The position numbers and the translations under genes are program-made. The notes under the pieces were generated by a model. It worked only from the letters and a program-made list of their open reading frames with translations. It had not been told where the DNA came from and ran no database searches. From NCBI GenBank assembly GCA_041392855.1, contig JAWKLD010000001.1, positions 2,218,001 through 2,282,000 on the forward strand: a stretch of DNA of 64,000 nt. Direction: 5' to 3'. The DNA is from Flavipsychrobacter sp. (GTDB taxonomy: Bacteria > Bacteroidota > Bacteroidia > Chitinophagales > Chitinophagaceae). This document shows positions 61,877 to 64,000 of this stretch, in pieces (within the stretch, counting starts at the first letter, position 1; the number at the start of each line of letters is the position of its first letter).

Positions 61877-62701
61877 ATGAAGAAATTACTTACTGTAATG
61901 GTAGGGTCATCATTACTATTTACCGCTTGTAATGACAATACTACACAAGAAGAAGAAACGGTTATGACAGCGGCACCAATATCCATTAATCAAGTTAGTG
62001 CTTCTCCTGAATTTGAAGGTGCACAAATAGCAATAGGGAAGGTTACATCTACCCCAGAAGGAGACAATAATGCCATAGTTAGTTTTCAGTTTGATGTGAA
62101 AAACTATGAGCTTATGAACCAGACCAACGATGCTGAGGCCAAAATGTGTGCTAACTCAGAAAAAGGGCAACATATTCACTTTATACTAGACAACGAACCA
62201 TATGCCGCTCTTTATAAGCCAGAGCATCAAGTGACATTAGCTAAAAATAGTGAGCACTATTTGTTAGCTTTTTTATCTCGTTCATACCACGAAAGCATTA
62301 AGACTAAAGGTGCTAGCCTTGTCTATCATTTCAAAGTAGATGAAAATGGCACAATACAAGAACTAGACCCTCCTACAGAACCTATGTTGTTCTACAGCAG
62401 ACCAAAGGGCACCTATGTAGGCCAAAATAATACTGACAATCTTTTATTTGACTTTTTCCTTTGGAATACTGAAATAAGTGAGGATGGTAACCATGTAATG
62501 GCGCATATAAAAGGGAATGCTGTAGACACTACTATAGTAGTAACTAACTGGAAGTCTTACTTCTTAAATAACATGCCTCTAGGCGAGCAAACTATAGAGT
62601 TAACACTTGTAGACAAAGATGGCAATAAAATTGAGGGGGCTATGACAAATGTAACTCGAGCATATACTCTAGCTGCTGAAGAACCTTTACCAGCGGAATA
62701 A
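61877..62701 (+). CDS. Lipoprotein of unknown function
   Basis: This 274-residue protein starts at the ATG at 61877 (MKKLLTVMVGSSLLFTACNDN), which gives a lipobox at LFTAC (Cys18); an upstream extension has no conserved features. The mature part is a beta-rich domain including ISINQVSASPEFEGAQIAIGKV and GQHIHFILDNEPYAALYKPEHQVTL. The histidine pair in GQHIHFI and several His/Asp residues could bind metal, but no known motif is complete. Monocistronic; terminator downstream. Confidence 0.7.
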   Translation: MKKLLTVMVGSSLLFTACNDNTTQEEETVMTAAPISINQVSASPEFEGAQIAIGKVTSTPEGDNNAIVSFQFDVKNYELMNQTNDAEAKMCANSEKGQHIHFILDNEPYAALYKPEHQVTLAKNSEHYLLAFLSRSYHESIKTKGASLVYHFKVDENGTIQELDPPTEPMLFYSRPKGTYVGQNNTDNLLFDFFLWNTEISEDGNHVMAHIKGNAVDTTIVVTNWKSYFLNNMPLGEQTIELTLVDKDGNKIEGAMTNVTRAYTLAAEEPLPAE

Positions 62702-62720
62702 CAAAACATTCAAATACCTA

Positions 62721-62755
62721 AAATAGCTGGACAGGTCTGTTCAGCTATTTTTTTG
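62721..62755. terminator. Bidirectional terminator between the lipoprotein and amidohydrolase genes
   Basis: AAATAGCTGGACA / TGTTCAGCTATTT is a 13-bp stem with one G-T pair and a GGTC loop, followed by TTTTT, between convergent genes. Confidence 0.88.
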
Positions 62756-62756
62756 C

Positions 62757-63902
62757 CTAAAGGACTACAACTTCATCTTTGCTTAAATCCTTTATTAGCA
62801 ACAATCCAGGCTTTTTACTTACTTCTATGCTACCTATCTCATTATCCATTTGCAATGCTTTGGCACCATTATACGTAGCCCATTTCAGCAAATCATCCCA
62901 ATCTGCTGCCAAATAATTCTTCTTAATTGTTTGGAGCTCAGCTAATATAGATAGTTGATGATTAGATGCCAGACTATCGGTACCAATACAAATAGTGCTA
63001 TCTCTCAATAAAGAGATATCTGGCAACCTATTTTCTATATACATGTTAGCGTTAGGGCACAAGCACCAATACAATTCATTAAACTTTTGTTCAGTCTGCT
63101 TTATATCCTCACCCGTACTATAAGTATTATGTACTAGTATAACAGGGTGTGAGTTTGACAGCCAACCGCTATAAGTGGCCAATGAGCTTTTATTGGACGG
63201 TTTGAAAAAATTATCGTCTATACCCATACCATGTAACATAGACTGAAAAGCACCCTTCTTTTCCTTGTAATACTCATCTTCAGCAGCGCACTCTTGATTA
63301 TGAATGGATAGCAAGGAATCTTTTTCAAAACCATCTATTAAGGCAAACAGCTGTTCAGATACCGAATAAGGAGCATGAGGCACTATTGACTGATTAAGTA
63401 ACTTACCCTCTTGCTTTTGTGCACAAAATGCATGATACACCGCCATTGCATAATCAAACTGACGCTGGGGACTATCAGTAAACCCAATACTCTCTACAAA
63501 ACTGTGGAAATGCATTTTGTTTTGAACACGCAAGTCCTGTGTATCGGAGGTGTTGGTAATATCACCTATAGCTACAATACCCTTTTCCTGTAACTCTTTA
63601 AACGCCTTATGTCTTGCAGTTATTTTTTGTTCCTCAGTATAGTTGTTCCTTGTACTATTTACTTGCTCTAAAAAGGGCACCAAACCTGTTTTCTCAGGCA
63701 CGGCACCTTTCATATGTGATAACTCCAAATGACAGTGCACATTAACAAACCCTGGACATATAATACCATCATAATAGGTCACTTCTTCTTCAGGAACATC
63801 ATCATGTATTGCAGCGATACTTCCATCGTCTGCTACTTCCAATACTGTACCCCTGGGCATCCACCCTAGTCCATCGTGTATACGTGTTGCACTAATGAGC
63901 AT
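62757..63902 (-). CDS. Amidohydrolase family protein (SsnA/TrzA or aminodeoxyfutalosine-deaminase-like)
   Basis: This 381-residue metal-dependent hydrolase has the HxH metal pair in VHCHLEL (H56, H58). It continues with PHAPYSVSEQL (His), SIHNQECAAEDEYY (His) and IGTDSLASNHQLS (Asp), the standard set of cytosolic deaminases of the chlorohydrolase branch. HNQE replaces the more usual HxxE spacing of adenosine deaminases. A deaminase for a purine-like substrate is likely; the exact one cannot be chosen from sequence. It begins 2 bp after the stop of the upstream pseudouridine synthase. Confidence 0.85.
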   Translation of the reverse strand: MLISATRIHDGLGWMPRGTVLEVADDGSIAAIHDDVPEEEVTYYDGIICPGFVNVHCHLELSHMKGAVPEKTGLVPFLEQVNSTRNNYTEEQKITARHKAFKELQEKGIVAIGDITNTSDTQDLRVQNKMHFHSFVESIGFTDSPQRQFDYAMAVYHAFCAQKQEGKLLNQSIVPHAPYSVSEQLFALIDGFEKDSLLSIHNQECAAEDEYYKEKKGAFQSMLHGMGIDDNFFKPSNKSSLATYSGWLSNSHPVILVHNTYSTGEDIKQTEQKFNELYWCLCPNANMYIENRLPDISLLRDSTICIGTDSLASNHQLSILAELQTIKKNYLAADWDDLLKWATYNGAKALQMDNEIGSIEVSKKPGLLLIKDLSKDEVVVL

Positions 63903-63904
63903 AT

Positions 63905-64000
63905 CTAAGATTTAAAATGTTTCAACCTGATAACCTCTTTCTCATTAAGCTGACGCCATTTTCCTCGAGGTATATTTTTCTTGGTCAACCCCGCATACAT
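63905..64000 (-). CDS. rRNA pseudouridine synthase (partial, C-terminal end only)
   Basis: The last 31 codons of a minus-strand gene enter from the right edge and read MYAGLTKKNIPRGKWRQLNE, then KEVIRLKHFKS and a TAG stop. GLxKKxLPRGKWRxLxxKEV is the usual ending of RsuA/RluB/RluE/RluF-type pseudouridine synthases; the catalytic Asp region lies outside the window. Two bp separate it from the amidohydrolase start, so the two may be co-transcribed. Confidence 0.7.
   Translation of the reverse strand: MYAGLTKKNIPRGKWRQLNEKEVIRLKHFKS

Overview
The window is a low-GC chromosomal stretch from a member of the phylum Bacteroidota, most likely near the Chitinophagaceae or Sphingobacteriia. The reasons are: promoters of the TAnnTTTG (-7) type; many small outer-membrane beta-barrels and lipoproteins; a secreted protein with a type IX secretion (T9SS) sorting tail; DUF5686 and carboxypeptidase-regulatory-like proteins; a GH3-family protein; a bacterial geranylgeranylglyceryl phosphate synthase; and a flexirubin/aryl-polyene type gene set. 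I see no phage, transposon, integron, CRISPR array, rRNA or tRNA. The exact genus cannot be fixed from this window.

Layout. 1-7.6 kb: a cobalamin-binding mutase domain, a crotonase and an outer-membrane protein (minus strand); a barrel protein and glnS; ridA and tsaB divergent from a palindromic promoter; an ArsR-type regulator; paaY; and the classic rpmH-rnpA-yidD cluster. 7.6-15.6 kb: GGGP synthase, mscL, and a TetR-TolC-adaptor-RND efflux operon. 15.6-21.7 kb: selD-mnmH (selenium for tRNA), a T9SS-exported protein and kbl. 21.7-29.3 kb: a flavin reductase, then a minus-strand run lepB - cytochrome c - methyltransferase - flavin-dependent halogenase-like enzyme - half-length KAS-like protein - KAS - CLF-like protein. 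The last five look like part of a flexirubin/aryl-polyene type pigment locus. 29.4-38.5 kb: kmo, recJ, sugar kinase, nucleotidyltransferase, oligoendopeptidase, radA, comF. 39-47 kb: FadL-type porin, SGNH hydrolase, leucine-rich-repeat protein, DUF4412-like protein, S41 protease, GH3 protein. 47.4-48.6 kb: rplU-rpmA and a histone-H1-like Lys/Ala/Pro repeat protein. 48.7-57 kb: small membrane protein, PstS-like lipoprotein plus TPR protein, TerB-like protein, DUF5686 protein, uvrB. 57-64 kb: an operon of a DegT aminotransferase, DUF58, BatD-like, BatA and an SDR-like protein; a lipoprotein; an amidohydrolase; and the end of a pseudouridine synthase.

Most genes are housekeeping. The most system-like part is the pigment-type cluster at 22.4-27.7 kb. 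It contains one intact condensing enzyme (Cys-His-His present), two KAS-fold relatives that lack the catalytic cysteine, a halogenase-like flavoprotein and an O-methyltransferase. Its carrier protein, dehydratase, ketoreductase and starter-unit genes are not in the window. Other points of interest are the near-perfect 27-bp tandem repeat encoding the H1-like protein, the symmetric divergent promoter between ridA and tsaB, and the selenium genes without any visible selenocysteine machinery.
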